A stretch of 42,511 nt of DNA from Enterococcus gallinarum NBRC 100675. Lineage in GTDB: Bacteria > Bacillota > Bacilli > Lactobacillales > Enterococcaceae. The notes under the pieces were generated by a model. The model was not told the origin of the DNA, ran no database searches, and saw nothing but the letters and a program-made list of their open reading frames with translations. The stretch is from contig NZ_BCQE01000033.1 of the NCBI RefSeq assembly GCF_001544275.1, positions 1 through 42,511 of the forward strand, in the 5' to 3' direction. The translations under genes were made by a program, and so were the position numbers. Shown piece by piece: positions 8,836-17,351 of the stretch (the first letter of the stretch is position 1; each line of letters begins with the position of its first letter).

Positions 8836-11019
8836 CTATATCTGTTTCAAATAAAAGCGTTGTGTCGCATAATCACCATGTAGTTCTGAGTCAATATAAA
8901 AACCGAGATTCATCAATTCATCGCCAGCAAATGTTACATCTTCCATTTGATAAGTTGCTTCTTCTGCTAATCCTGCTAATTTCAATGTGACTAATGGATG
9001 CGCAGCTTCTGCTAATACTCGGAAATAAAAGACCATGGCTTCTGTTTGGTCTTTTGAGACAAACATCCATGCAGTATCATTGCCTTCAAACGGACTTTCC
9101 AAGCGATAAAAAGTTCCATATTGCAAAAGTTGGCGATGCTTTTTATAAAAGGCAACTTGTTCTTTAATTTCTGCTTTTTCTTCAGAAGTTAATTGCGTTA
9201 GATCTAGCTCATAACCAAAAACACCAGCCATCGCAGCATTGCCACGAATAGTTAAACTCGTTTCTCTTCCTGTTTGATGATTTGGGACTGCTGAAACATG
9301 CGCACCCATACTTGAAATTGGATACACTAAGCTGGTTCCATATTGAATTTTCAGACGAGCCACGGCATCGGTATTGTCGCTCGTCCAAGTTTGTGGCATG
9401 TAATACAAGAAACCTGCATCAAAACGACCGCCTCCACCCGAACAACTTTCAAATAAAATAGTTGGATAATTCGTTGTTAACTTTTCTAAAAATTCATATA
9501 ACCCTAACATATAACGATGAGCCACTTCACCTTGCATCGTTGAGTCCAACAAGACAGAATAGACTTCTGTCATATTTCGATTCATATCCCACTTCACATA
9601 ATCAATCGGTACACGATCAAAAATCGCCGTCATTTGTTGATAGATATTATCACGAACATCTTGTCTTGAAAAATCAAGAACATATTGATTTCGACTAATT
9701 GAGCGGTCACGACCTGGAATACCCAATGCCCAATCTGGATGTGCTCGAAATAGTTCACTATCTTCAGAAATCATTTCCGGTTCAAACCAAATCCCAAATT
9801 TCATCCCGTTATCATGCACTTGCTTGGCTAAATTTTCCAAACCACAAGCAAGTTTGCCTTCTGTTTCAACCCAATCACCTAATGAAGTGAAGTCATTTTC
9901 ACGACCGCCAAACCAACCATCATCTAAAACAAACATTTCAATGCCCAAGTTCTTCGCATCATCGACAATATTCATGATTTTTTCTTCGTTAAAATCAAAA
10001 TACGTTGCTTCCCAGTTGTTGATTAACGTGGGACGTTCTTGTAAACGATAGTTTCCACGAATTAAACGGTGATTATACAATTCATGATACGTCTGTGATA
10101 ACGTATTCAGACCTTCATTACTATAAACCATCACGACTTCTGGCGTTTGAAATGAGTCGCCAGTTTTTAGTTGCCAACCAAAATTAAATGAGTTAATTCC
10201 CATAATGACCCGTGTTTGGTCAAATGGATCTTTTTGAATCACCGTTTCGTGATTACCGCTATAAACTAAATTAAATCCATATGCCTCTCCTTGAAATTCA
10301 TCTGTTTTGGCATCTACTAAAGCAACAAACGGATTTTGTTGATGGCTGCTTGATCCGCGTTTACTATCTAATACTTTTATCCCTGTATGAATTTTTTCTC
10401 TAGTCATTTGACGTTCTCTTGCCCAGGTACCATTTAAATGAATTAACTCGAGTGGACGATTTGAAAAATCAATTGATTGACTAGCTAAGCGGTTAATCTC
10501 CACTGTTTCATCACTATTATTTACTAATTGCGTAGAACGAATAATTACACTGTGATTTTGATAAATTGTGTAGAACAACTGTAAAGTCAATCCACTAATC
10601 GCGTCTTTCAATTGAATAATCAGCGTTTCAGCTTCATCATCATCTTCCGTATATAAGGCTGGCAATCCCGCTAAGCTGGGCTTTCCTTTTTGAATTTCGT
10701 AGCTATCATAACGAAAATCATTTACACGACTACCGTTTCCTAATTTAATATTATGCGCCGGTTCTCTAAAATCACCATGTCCATATCCTGGAAATTCTAA
10801 TGGTAATGTATCTAAAGATAATAAACGATCTTGTGCATTTGCATTGTTGGGTGAGAAGGAACGATCTGTTCGGGGGTAGCGATACCCACCAGAATAGTGC
10901 GTAATCTTTTTTCCAAAATAAAGATGCGTTAAATAATTATTTTCTTCGATTCCTAATAGATAGCTAATTTTTTTATTTTGTAAATGAAATGTTTGTGTGT
11001 GATTGTCAAATATAATCAT
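8836..11019 (-). CDS. aga: Alpha-galactosidase, GH36
   Basis: This 727-residue cytoplasmic enzyme has the full GH36 layout: N-terminal beta-supersandwich (about 1-320), TIM barrel (about 330-650) and a C-terminal beta domain. Signatures are WFEPEMISEDSELFR, the nucleophile Asp in YVKWDMNR near residue 480, and the acid/base Asp in TWTSDNTDA near 545, preceded by ESCSGGGGRFD. It releases galactose from raffinose, melibiose and stachyose. AAAGGAG lies 11 bases before the ATG. It follows the MsmEFG-like importer genes, so imported sugar is cut inside the cell. The window also encodes the unrelated GH4 MelA, giving two chemically different alpha-galactosidases. Confidence 0.95.
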   Translation of the reverse strand: MIIFDNHTQTFHLQNKKISYLLGIEENNYLTHLYFGKKITHYSGGYRYPRTDRSFSPNNANAQDRLLSLDTLPLEFPGYGHGDFREPAHNIKLGNGSRVNDFRYDSYEIQKGKPSLAGLPALYTEDDDEAETLIIQLKDAISGLTLQLFYTIYQNHSVIIRSTQLVNNSDETVEINRLASQSIDFSNRPLELIHLNGTWARERQMTREKIHTGIKVLDSKRGSSSHQQNPFVALVDAKTDEFQGEAYGFNLVYSGNHETVIQKDPFDQTRVIMGINSFNFGWQLKTGDSFQTPEVVMVYSNEGLNTLSQTYHELYNHRLIRGNYRLQERPTLINNWEATYFDFNEEKIMNIVDDAKNLGIEMFVLDDGWFGGRENDFTSLGDWVETEGKLACGLENLAKQVHDNGMKFGIWFEPEMISEDSELFRAHPDWALGIPGRDRSISRNQYVLDFSRQDVRDNIYQQMTAIFDRVPIDYVKWDMNRNMTEVYSVLLDSTMQGEVAHRYMLGLYEFLEKLTTNYPTILFESCSGGGGRFDAGFLYYMPQTWTSDNTDAVARLKIQYGTSLVYPISSMGAHVSAVPNHQTGRETSLTIRGNAAMAGVFGYELDLTQLTSEEKAEIKEQVAFYKKHRQLLQYGTFYRLESPFEGNDTAWMFVSKDQTEAMVFYFRVLAEAAHPLVTLKLAGLAEEATYQMEDVTFAGDELMNLGFYIDSELHGDYATQRFYLKQI

Positions 11020-11058
11020 AAGTTTATGAACTCCTTTATAATGAGAATAATTTATTGG

Positions 11059-11889
11059 TTATTTCACTGCTCCATTGCTCATTCCAGCTATAATACTTCT
11101 TTGGAAAGCAAGATAAACTAGTGTAATCGTGACAATTCCTACTGTATAGGAAGCAAAACTTGGACCATAGTCGTTAAAATATTGTCCCGTATAATTATAT
11201 TGAAACAATGGTAGTGTCCACATATTAGACTCACGATTTAAAATTAATAATGGTAGCATGAAATCATTCCAAAACCATAGAGCATTAAGAATAATAGTCG
11301 TCGCATGCATTGGTTTTAACATTGGGAAAACAATTTTGAAATAAGTTGTAAAGTGACTAGCCCCATCAATTTCAGCAGCCTCATCCAGACTGATAGGCAC
11401 ATTTAGTTTAATAAAACCAACATATAAAAATAGTGTCTGTGGTACGGCATAAGTGAGATAGAGTAAGATTAATCCCCACATATTTGCTAAACCAATTTTA
11501 CTCATCATAACGGTAATCGGAATCATAATTACTTGGAAAGGAACAAAAATTCCTAAAATTAAAAATAAATACATCAATCCGTATGCTTTCCCACGAGTCA
11601 TTTTTCTTGCTAGTGAATAAGCAGCCATAGGAATAATTGCTGTCACAGCAACTACTGCAATGATTGTGATGATTGCCGAATTCCAAAAGTAATGACCAAT
11701 TCCATCCGCTAACAATCTTCGGAAATTTTCCAAAGTCGCTGGATTAGGAAAACGAAAGAAATTATTCATAATATCGGGTGTTGTTTTAAATGAACCGAAT
11801 AGCGTTGAAACTAAGGGAACTAAAATCATGAAGCCCCCTAATAATAAAAGCAAGTATTTAGAAATATTTTTTTCTTTTGATGTTTTCAT
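11059..11889 (-). CDS. msmG: ABC sugar permease, MalG/MsmG type
   Basis: A 276-residue inner-membrane permease with six predicted helices. The EAA loop that contacts the ATPase is visible around residues 172-190 ([20 protein letters not shown]). It ends at the conserved short tail GMSNGAVK. It pairs with the MalF-type permease upstream and the binding protein at 12783-14042 to form a CUT1 importer, probably for raffinose or melibiose. No ATPase gene is present anywhere in the window, so a shared MsmK/UgpC-type ATPase is expected elsewhere. AGGAGG-like sequence precedes the ATG. It is 11 bases from its partner gene. Confidence 0.9.
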   Translation of the reverse strand: MKTSKEKNISKYLLLLLGGFMILVPLVSTLFGSFKTTPDIMNNFFRFPNPATLENFRRLLADGIGHYFWNSAIITIIAVVAVTAIIPMAAYSLARKMTRGKAYGLMYLFLILGIFVPFQVIMIPITVMMSKIGLANMWGLILLYLTYAVPQTLFLYVGFIKLNVPISLDEAAEIDGASHFTTYFKIVFPMLKPMHATTIILNALWFWNDFMLPLLILNRESNMWTLPLFQYNYTGQYFNDYGPSFASYTVGIVTITLVYLAFQRSIIAGMSNGAVK

Positions 11890-11900
11890 TGGGAAACCTC

Positions 11901-12773
11901 CTAGATTTCAAATTTTTTCGATAATTTTAATTGTGCCAGTGAAACAATCCCAATTAAGATAAATAAGACTAAAGCAATAGCATTCGCATAACCAAACTGA
12001 TTGTTTTTAAAAGCATAATTATAAACAAGTAACCCCAAAGATGTTGTGGCATCGCTTGGTCCACCACCAGTTAAAGCAAAAATTTGATCAAATGCTGTTA
12101 AGCCACCTTTTAATGCCATAATAAATACCATTGAAATACTTGGTAATAAGTAGGTGATTTCAATATTCCAAAAAATTTGCTTATCATTCGCCCCATCCAT
12201 TCTAGCAGCTTCAATAATTTCTTGTGGAATACTTTGAAAACCCGCTAAGAAAATGATGACTGGCATGGCAATTCCTTGCCAAAGTAAAACAAAAATTACT
12301 GCAAAAATCGCTCCCCATGTTGTTCCTAAAAGACTGGTTTGTAAAAATTCAATGCCTAACATACTACCAATTTTTGGTAAACCATAGTTAAAAATTTGTT
12401 TAAATACTAAAGAAACAACCACGCCCGATAAGACCGCTGGAAAAAAGAACCATGCTCTAAAGAATGTTTTCCCTTTAATATTTGCGTTCAACGCCCGCGC
12501 AATCAAAATACCAAAACCAATTTGTCCAGCAATCATGCAAAGCGTCACAATTAAAGTGAAGCCAATCGATTTGATAAACTTCGGATCAGAAAAAAGAATC
12601 TTATAATTGTTCAAACCCACAAAATCAAAATTATAAGTCAGACCAGTCCAATTAGTTAAACTGTAAAAAGCACCTTGAACCATTGGAAAGTAGAAAAAAA
12701 TCATCTGCAAAATAATTGGAATTGCTACAAAAATGATTGCCCAGTAACGATTTAAAATTTCTTTTATTTTCAT
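11901..12773 (-). CDS. msmF: ABC sugar permease, MalF/MsmF type
   Basis: A 290-residue CUT1 permease subunit with six predicted helices. The EAA motif is IPQEIIEAARMDGANDKQIFW (about 197-217), and the typical ALTGGGPSDATTSLGLLVYNYAF segment follows. It starts with MKIKEILNRYWAIIF and lies nine bases after the binding-protein stop. Together with the next gene it forms the transmembrane channel. It appears intact, unlike the equivalent gene of the parallel melA operon at 16373-17269. Confidence 0.9.
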   Translation of the reverse strand: MKIKEILNRYWAIIFVAIPIILQMIFFYFPMVQGAFYSLTNWTGLTYNFDFVGLNNYKILFSDPKFIKSIGFTLIVTLCMIAGQIGFGILIARALNANIKGKTFFRAWFFFPAVLSGVVVSLVFKQIFNYGLPKIGSMLGIEFLQTSLLGTTWGAIFAVIFVLLWQGIAMPVIIFLAGFQSIPQEIIEAARMDGANDKQIFWNIEITYLLPSISMVFIMALKGGLTAFDQIFALTGGGPSDATTSLGLLVYNYAFKNNQFGYANAIALVLFILIGIVSLAQLKLSKKFEI

Positions 12774-12782
12774 TTTATTATC

Positions 12783-14042
12783 CTACCTTCCGTCAGCTTT
12801 CATTGGATTAAAGAAAGCATTTAATGCGTTAATCATGGCTTTTTGATTGCCATTGTGTAAATAATTTGTTGTTAAGGTATAAAAATCATTTTCACTATTC
12901 CAATCTTTGGCTAACCAAACTAAATGACGATCAGTAAAAGCAAGTTCAGTTAAACCACTTAATGGTGAATCCTGAGTATTCTCGATAACGCCCTCAACAG
13001 CACACGGTGCACCATCTACATCATAATATTTCTGCATCGCTTCAGGTGTTGTCATATATTCTACAAAACGTTTGGCTTCTTCTTTATGTTGAGAAGTTGC
13101 AGAAACTGATAAGGCTAGGTCTCCTGCGCCAATCGTTAGACTTTGACCTGCTTCATCTGCTGGAAAAGGAAAAGTTCCTACTTCAAAATCTGGATTTTGT
13201 GAATGAATCATCGGCATTGCCCATGAACCATTCGGCATAATCAACGCATCACCTTTTGTAAAAGTAACTACTGTATCGTTATAACCGGCACCTTGCCAGT
13301 TGTTTTGCAAAGCTTTTGGTTCTCTTAACAAATCTAATCGATTAAAATCTTTTTGCATTTCTTTGCTTTCAGCATTAATTCCATTAACTTCTGAGAAACG
13401 CCAAACATTGTTCGCTTCCTCTTCACCACCAGCAGCAGTCGCTAAAGCTAGTTGGTGATAACCATTTAAAGTCCAGCCTTCTGCTCCTGCAATCGCAAAC
13501 GGTACTTTGTTTTGATCTTTAATCTCAGCTACTATTTTTTCAAATTCTGCCCAAGTTTCTGGTGCTTGAATTCCCATTTCCTCAAAAGCAGTTTTGTTAT
13601 AGTAAAAACCATAGACATTAGCGGTTAATGGTATGCTATATACACGATCCTCAATAGCAAAACGTTGTGCATATCCATTTTTGATATTCTCTAAATACGG
13701 TTCTTCGGTTAAGTCCTCTAAATAACCAGCTTTCGCCCATTCTTTCAATTCTATACTTTGAGGATAAAGATTAATGACATCTGGTACATCGCCTGCAAGC
13801 ATACGTGTTTTAATTACTTCACCAGCATTCGGTACATCCACAACTTTTACATGAATATCAGGGTTTTTTGCTTCAAAATCTTTAGCAATCTCCTGAATCG
13901 TTTGAGTCATTTCTTTTTTTTGATTAAAAAACTCTATTTCTACCTTACCGCTTGCATCTTCCTGATTTTTTCCACAAGCAGTCAAAGAGATCGTTGCTCC
14001 TAGTGCTATACAAGTTAAAATGATTTTTTTAGACCACTTCAT
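12783..14042 (-). CDS. msmE: ABC sugar-binding lipoprotein, MsmE type
   Basis: About 419 residues from the ATG at 14042, chosen because AGGAGG stands 8-10 bases upstream and the protein then opens with a classical lipoprotein signal (MKWSKKIILTC... lipobox LTAC). The longer frame to 14123 would run into promoter DNA. The mature part is a cluster B (MalE-like) solute-binding protein (VEIEFFNQKKE, GDVPDVINLYPQS, YGFYYNKTAFEEMG). It would capture alpha-galactosides at the cell surface for the MsmFG-like permeases. It is the first gene of the downstream operon, with its own promoter and cre-like site at 14066-14123. Confidence 0.92.
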   Translation of the reverse strand: MKWSKKIILTCIALGATISLTACGKNQEDASGKVEIEFFNQKKEMTQTIQEIAKDFEAKNPDIHVKVVDVPNAGEVIKTRMLAGDVPDVINLYPQSIELKEWAKAGYLEDLTEEPYLENIKNGYAQRFAIEDRVYSIPLTANVYGFYYNKTAFEEMGIQAPETWAEFEKIVAEIKDQNKVPFAIAGAEGWTLNGYHQLALATAAGGEEEANNVWRFSEVNGINAESKEMQKDFNRLDLLREPKALQNNWQGAGYNDTVVTFTKGDALIMPNGSWAMPMIHSQNPDFEVGTFPFPADEAGQSLTIGAGDLALSVSATSQHKEEAKRFVEYMTTPEAMQKYYDVDGAPCAVEGVIENTQDSPLSGLTELAFTDRHLVWLAKDWNSENDFYTLTTNYLHNGNQKAMINALNAFFNPMKADGR

Positions 14043-14065
14043 TTTATGCTCCTCCTTATACAATT

Positions 14066-14080
14066 TGAATGCGTTTTCTT
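14066..14080 (-). promoter_or_regulatory. Cre-like (CcpA) site upstream of msmE
   Basis: On the minus strand the sequence AAGAAAACGCATTCA fits the cre consensus WTGNAANCGNWWNCA at 14 of 15 positions. It lies just after the predicted transcription start, where bound CcpA would block elongation. The same 15 bases occur before the second binding-protein gene. Confidence 0.72.
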
Positions 14081-14094
14081 TTTTGTTAACACTA

Positions 14095-14123
14095 ATGTAA
14101 CTGTTTACTAAGTGTTTTGTCAA
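14095..14123 (-). promoter_or_regulatory. Promoter of the msmEFG-aga-gtfA operon
   Basis: TTGACA (14123-14118 on the minus strand), a 17-base spacer and the weak -10 TTACAT. The spacer contains TTAGTAAACAG, a half-site shared with the second operon and with the LacI-type operator at 18697-18717, consistent with one regulator acting on both. A poor -10 behind a perfect -35 is odd and may mean an activator helps. Confidence 0.6.
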
Positions 14124-14147
14124 TATTTTTACTAAATTTAACTAAGA

Positions 14148-14180
14148 AAAGAGTAAGGAATTGAAAATTCCTTACTCTTT
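14148..14180 (-). terminator. Terminator after melA
   Basis: Perfect 15-bp stem AAAGAGTAAGGAATT / AATTCCTTACTCTTT with a three-base loop. It separates the melA operon from the msmE operon. T-rich sequence follows on the minus strand (TCTTAG) and also on the plus strand. Confidence 0.8.
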
Positions 14181-14190
14181 CAGCTTCTTT

Positions 14191-15501
14191 TTAATTATAT
14201 TCAGGTAAATAGTCCCCATGTGCTTCGATTAAATCATCCACTAAATTTTTGATATCTGTTAAAGACAATTCAGATGATAGATGTGGATCTAAATACGCTG
14301 CTTGATAAATTTTTGATTTATCTAGTGTTAAAGCGGCTTCTACTGTCAGTTCTTGAACATTGATATTCGTCCGATTTAAAGCAGCTAATTGTGTTGGCAA
14401 TTCACCGACATAGGTTGGTTGCACGCCATTTTTATCGACTAAACAAGGTACTTCCACACAAACATCTGTCGGTAAGTTTGTGATTAAGCCTTTATTTAAG
14501 ACATTTCCTGCAATCACTGACGGAGTTCCTGTCGTAATAGAATCCATGATATATGAAGCATATTCACGGCTTCTCGTATGTGTTAACTCCCCATTATTTA
14601 CAATGTCCTCTCGCATGCTTTCCCAATCATTAATTTGTTGTTCACAACGACGTAAGTATTCATCCAACGGAATCCCTAATTCGTCAATCAATTCTGGGTA
14701 TTTTGATTTAATAAAGTATGGATGGTATTCTGCATTGTGTTCACTTGATTCTGTAATATAGTAACCAAAACGTTTCAACAATTCAAAACGTACAGAATCT
14801 GGATGTGGATTTGGTTTTTCTGCAGCTAACTGACGAATTGTTGGATAGAAATCTTCCCCATTTTTTGTAATTTCCAACAAGAATGCCATATGATTAATGC
14901 CTGCAATTTTCCATTGAAAGTCATTTAAGTCATATTGATCGGCTATTCCTAAATGCTCAAACAATTCTGGTACGCATACTTGAACGCTATGACATAAACC
15001 AACAGTCTTAATACTCGTCGCTTTTAAAACACCCATGGTTAACATCGCCATCGGATTTGTATAGTTCAATAACCAAGCATTTGGACAAACTTCTTCCATT
15101 TCTTTAGCAAAGTCTAACATTACTGGTAGTGTCCGTAGGGTTCTAAAAATCCCACCAATCCCCATGGTGTCACCAATAGTTTGTCGCAACCCATATTTTT
15201 TAGGAATATCAAAATCAATCACTGTTGAAGGTTTATAACCACCCACTTGAATAGCATTGATAACAAAATCAGCCTCTCTTAACGCTTCTTTGCGATCATA
15301 ATAAGAAACAATATCAGCACGATTTTCATTCGAATTTTTATTAATATTTTTAAGCATTAAATTTGATTCTTTTAGTCGTTTTTCATCAATATCGTACAAT
15401 GCAATATGTGCATCTTGTAGACTTGGAGTTAACATCGCATCGCCTAATACGTTTTTTGCAAAAATAGTACTTCCTGCACCAATAAATGTAATTTTTGTCA
15501 T
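14191..15501 (-). CDS. melA: Alpha-galactosidase, GH4 (NAD+/Mn2+ dependent)
   Basis: A 436-residue GH4 enzyme very like E. coli MelA along its length. The Rossmann start is KITFIGAGSTIFAKNVLGD. The metal-ligand Cys lies in VGLCHSVQ and the His in AGINHMAF, with YTNPMAM and SSEHNAEYHPYF also conserved. It hydrolyses melibiose or raffinose through a redox mechanism. I take the ATG at 15501, with GGAG nine bases upstream, over the TTG at 15516. It is the last gene of the upstream operon, 31 bases after a MalG-type permease, and a strong terminator follows it. Confidence 0.93.
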   Translation of the reverse strand: MTKITFIGAGSTIFAKNVLGDAMLTPSLQDAHIALYDIDEKRLKESNLMLKNINKNSNENRADIVSYYDRKEALREADFVINAIQVGGYKPSTVIDFDIPKKYGLRQTIGDTMGIGGIFRTLRTLPVMLDFAKEMEEVCPNAWLLNYTNPMAMLTMGVLKATSIKTVGLCHSVQVCVPELFEHLGIADQYDLNDFQWKIAGINHMAFLLEITKNGEDFYPTIRQLAAEKPNPHPDSVRFELLKRFGYYITESSEHNAEYHPYFIKSKYPELIDELGIPLDEYLRRCEQQINDWESMREDIVNNGELTHTRSREYASYIMDSITTGTPSVIAGNVLNKGLITNLPTDVCVEVPCLVDKNGVQPTYVGELPTQLAALNRTNINVQELTVEAALTLDKSKIYQAAYLDPHLSSELSLTDIKNLVDDLIEAHGDYLPEYN

Positions 15502-15532
15502 GTACTTACTCTCCAATCACTAATTAATAGTT

Positions 15533-16357
15533 TTATAATTTACCACCTGTTGTAGCAATTCCTTCAATGAATTTTCTTTGGAAAACGATGAATATCACAA
15601 CTATTGGCCAAATTGCTAATAACGAACCTGCCATTAATTGTGGGAAGTTCGTGGCATATTGTCCTTGTAAGTTTGCTAATCCCGGAGCTAAAGGCATCTT
15701 ATCAATTGAAGTATTGACAATCAATGGCCACATTAAATCTTTAAATGCAAACAACGCTGTGAATATTCCAAGTGCAACCAATCCTGATTTAGCAAGCGGC
15801 AACATAATTTTGAAAAAGATCGTCCAAATATTGGCACCTTCTAAATAGGCCGCTTCCTCCAATTCATCAGGTAAACCTAAGAAAAATTGTCTTAATAAAA
15901 ACGTACCAAACGCACTAACTACCCCTGGTAATATTAATGCTGGAATTGTATTTAAAATACCCAATTTTTGTGCTAATAAATACTGTGGAGTAATAAAAAT
16001 GGAACCGGGAATCATCATTTGAATAAGTACTAAGCTGAAAAAGATATTTTCCCCTGGAAAACTTAGACGCGCACAAGCATATGCAGCCATTGCTGAAAAT
16101 AAAACCGAGCCAATCACTCGTCCAACAACCATTAAAAATGTATTGATATAAAAAGCCATGAATGGTAATAAATCAAGTACTTGTTGATAGTTACTTAGCT
16201 GAAATTTCTCAGGGAAAATTGTAGGTGGAATTTGGGTAGATTCAACCAACGTTTTCCCTGAAGTTAAAATCATCCAAATAAAAGGTAATGCCATTGCAAT
16301 ACCACCTAAAATAAGCATGATATGGATTGGCGCATTTGAAAAAAATTTATTTTTCAT
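15533..16357 (-). CDS. ABC sugar permease, MalG type (second importer)
   Basis: A 274-residue CUT1 permease with six predicted helices. The EAA loop is LPDELEEAAYLEGANIWTIF (about 168-187), and the tail FIEGIATTGGKL is typical. It belongs to a second, parallel importer with the binding protein at 17352-18617. It looks intact, but its obligate partner at 16373-17269 is interrupted twice, so this importer is probably dead unless another MalF-type subunit substitutes. A good ribosome binding site (AGGAGG) lies before the ATG. Confidence 0.88.
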   Translation of the reverse strand: MKNKFFSNAPIHIMLILGGIAMALPFIWMILTSGKTLVESTQIPPTIFPEKFQLSNYQQVLDLLPFMAFYINTFLMVVGRVIGSVLFSAMAAYACARLSFPGENIFFSLVLIQMMIPGSIFITPQYLLAQKLGILNTIPALILPGVVSAFGTFLLRQFFLGLPDELEEAAYLEGANIWTIFFKIMLPLAKSGLVALGIFTALFAFKDLMWPLIVNTSIDKMPLAPGLANLQGQYATNFPQLMAGSLLAIWPIVVIFIVFQRKFIEGIATTGGKL

Positions 16358-16372
16358 AATTTGATAGCCTCC

Positions 16373-17269
16373 TTAATAGTTTACCCACTTTTTCTGCAAC
16401 TTCATTTGAATTGCAGTAATAATTAATATAATCACTAAAAGGAACATAACGATTGCCGAACCATATCCCTTGTCATTTAAAATAAATGAATGTTTATAGA
16501 ATAAATAGGCTAATGATTGTGATTTAAACATGGCGGTACTATTAGGAGTAATCATCATAAAAATAACATCAAATACTTGGAAAGCATTGATAACTGTTGT
16601 TACAACTACAAAAAATAATGTTGGTGTAACTAATGGTAACGTAATGTTGAAAAACTGCTGGATTGGACTAGCACCATCAATTTCCGCTGCTTCATAATAA
16701 TCTTTAGGAATTTCTTATAAGCCGGCTAGTAATAACACCATGTTATAACCAATAGCACTCCAAACTCCTACAATGATAATAGAATAAATCGCAATCGATG
16801 GATCCGTTAACCATGCTGGTCCATCGAGACCTATTTTAGCCAACATGTTATTAATCAGTCCATAATCATTATTGAACATCCAGCGCCAAATCATTGCGAC
16901 TGCGGATGGTGCAGCAACGACTGGTAGAAAATAAATTGTCCGATAAATCGACAATCCTTTAACTTTTCTATTCATTAAAACTGCCACCAACAAGGATAAT
17001 ACAACAATACTAGGTATCGAAACCACTGCATAAATTAATGTGTTTAATAAAGACTGAAAAACTTCACCGTCTGCAAACATTTTTTGGTAATTTCTTAATC
17101 CGACCCATTCAGTATCACCGAACCCTACCGTTTTTTGAAAACTTAAAATTGCTGTTTGAATTGCTGGCCATATATTTAATAAAATTAATCCTAATGCCGT
17201 TGGAAAAATAAAAATATAGCCTCATATCACTTGATCTTTACGATATTTTCCAAAAATTCGATTTTTCAT
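16373..17269 (-). pseudogene. ABC sugar permease, MalF type, with two nonsense codons
   Basis: One continuous frame of 298 codons runs from the ATG at 17269 to 16373, but it is cut by TGA at codon 16 (17222-17224) and TAA at 16715-16717. The second falls exactly at the EAA loop: [26 protein letters not shown], where family members read LQEIP, implying CAA to TAA. The pieces show all features of a MalF-type subunit. Downstream initiation cannot repair the second lesion. The whole operon otherwise looks sound, so the losses are probably recent. Sequencing error is the alternative, though two independent substitutions make it less likely. Confidence 0.88.
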
Positions 17270-17298
17270 AATATCCCCCTTTTTGGTATTCATCCATT

Positions 17299-17336
17299 AA
17301 TATACAGACGAAATAGAATCCTTTCGCCTGTATATT
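17299..17336 (-). promoter_or_regulatory. Intercistronic hairpin between binding-protein and permease genes
   Basis: AATATACAGACGAAA (17299-17313) pairs with TTTCGCCTGTATATT (17322-17336) with a single mismatch. Such structures between solute-binding and permease genes usually protect the 5' mRNA or attenuate, giving excess binding protein. No long T tract follows. Confidence 0.6.
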
Positions 17337-17351
17337 GTATAATTAACTAAT

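Noticed and set aside
17222..17224. Recoded TGA (selenocysteine or readthrough) in the permease
   Set aside because: A second stop, TAA, interrupts the same gene, and no recoding element follows; decay is simpler.
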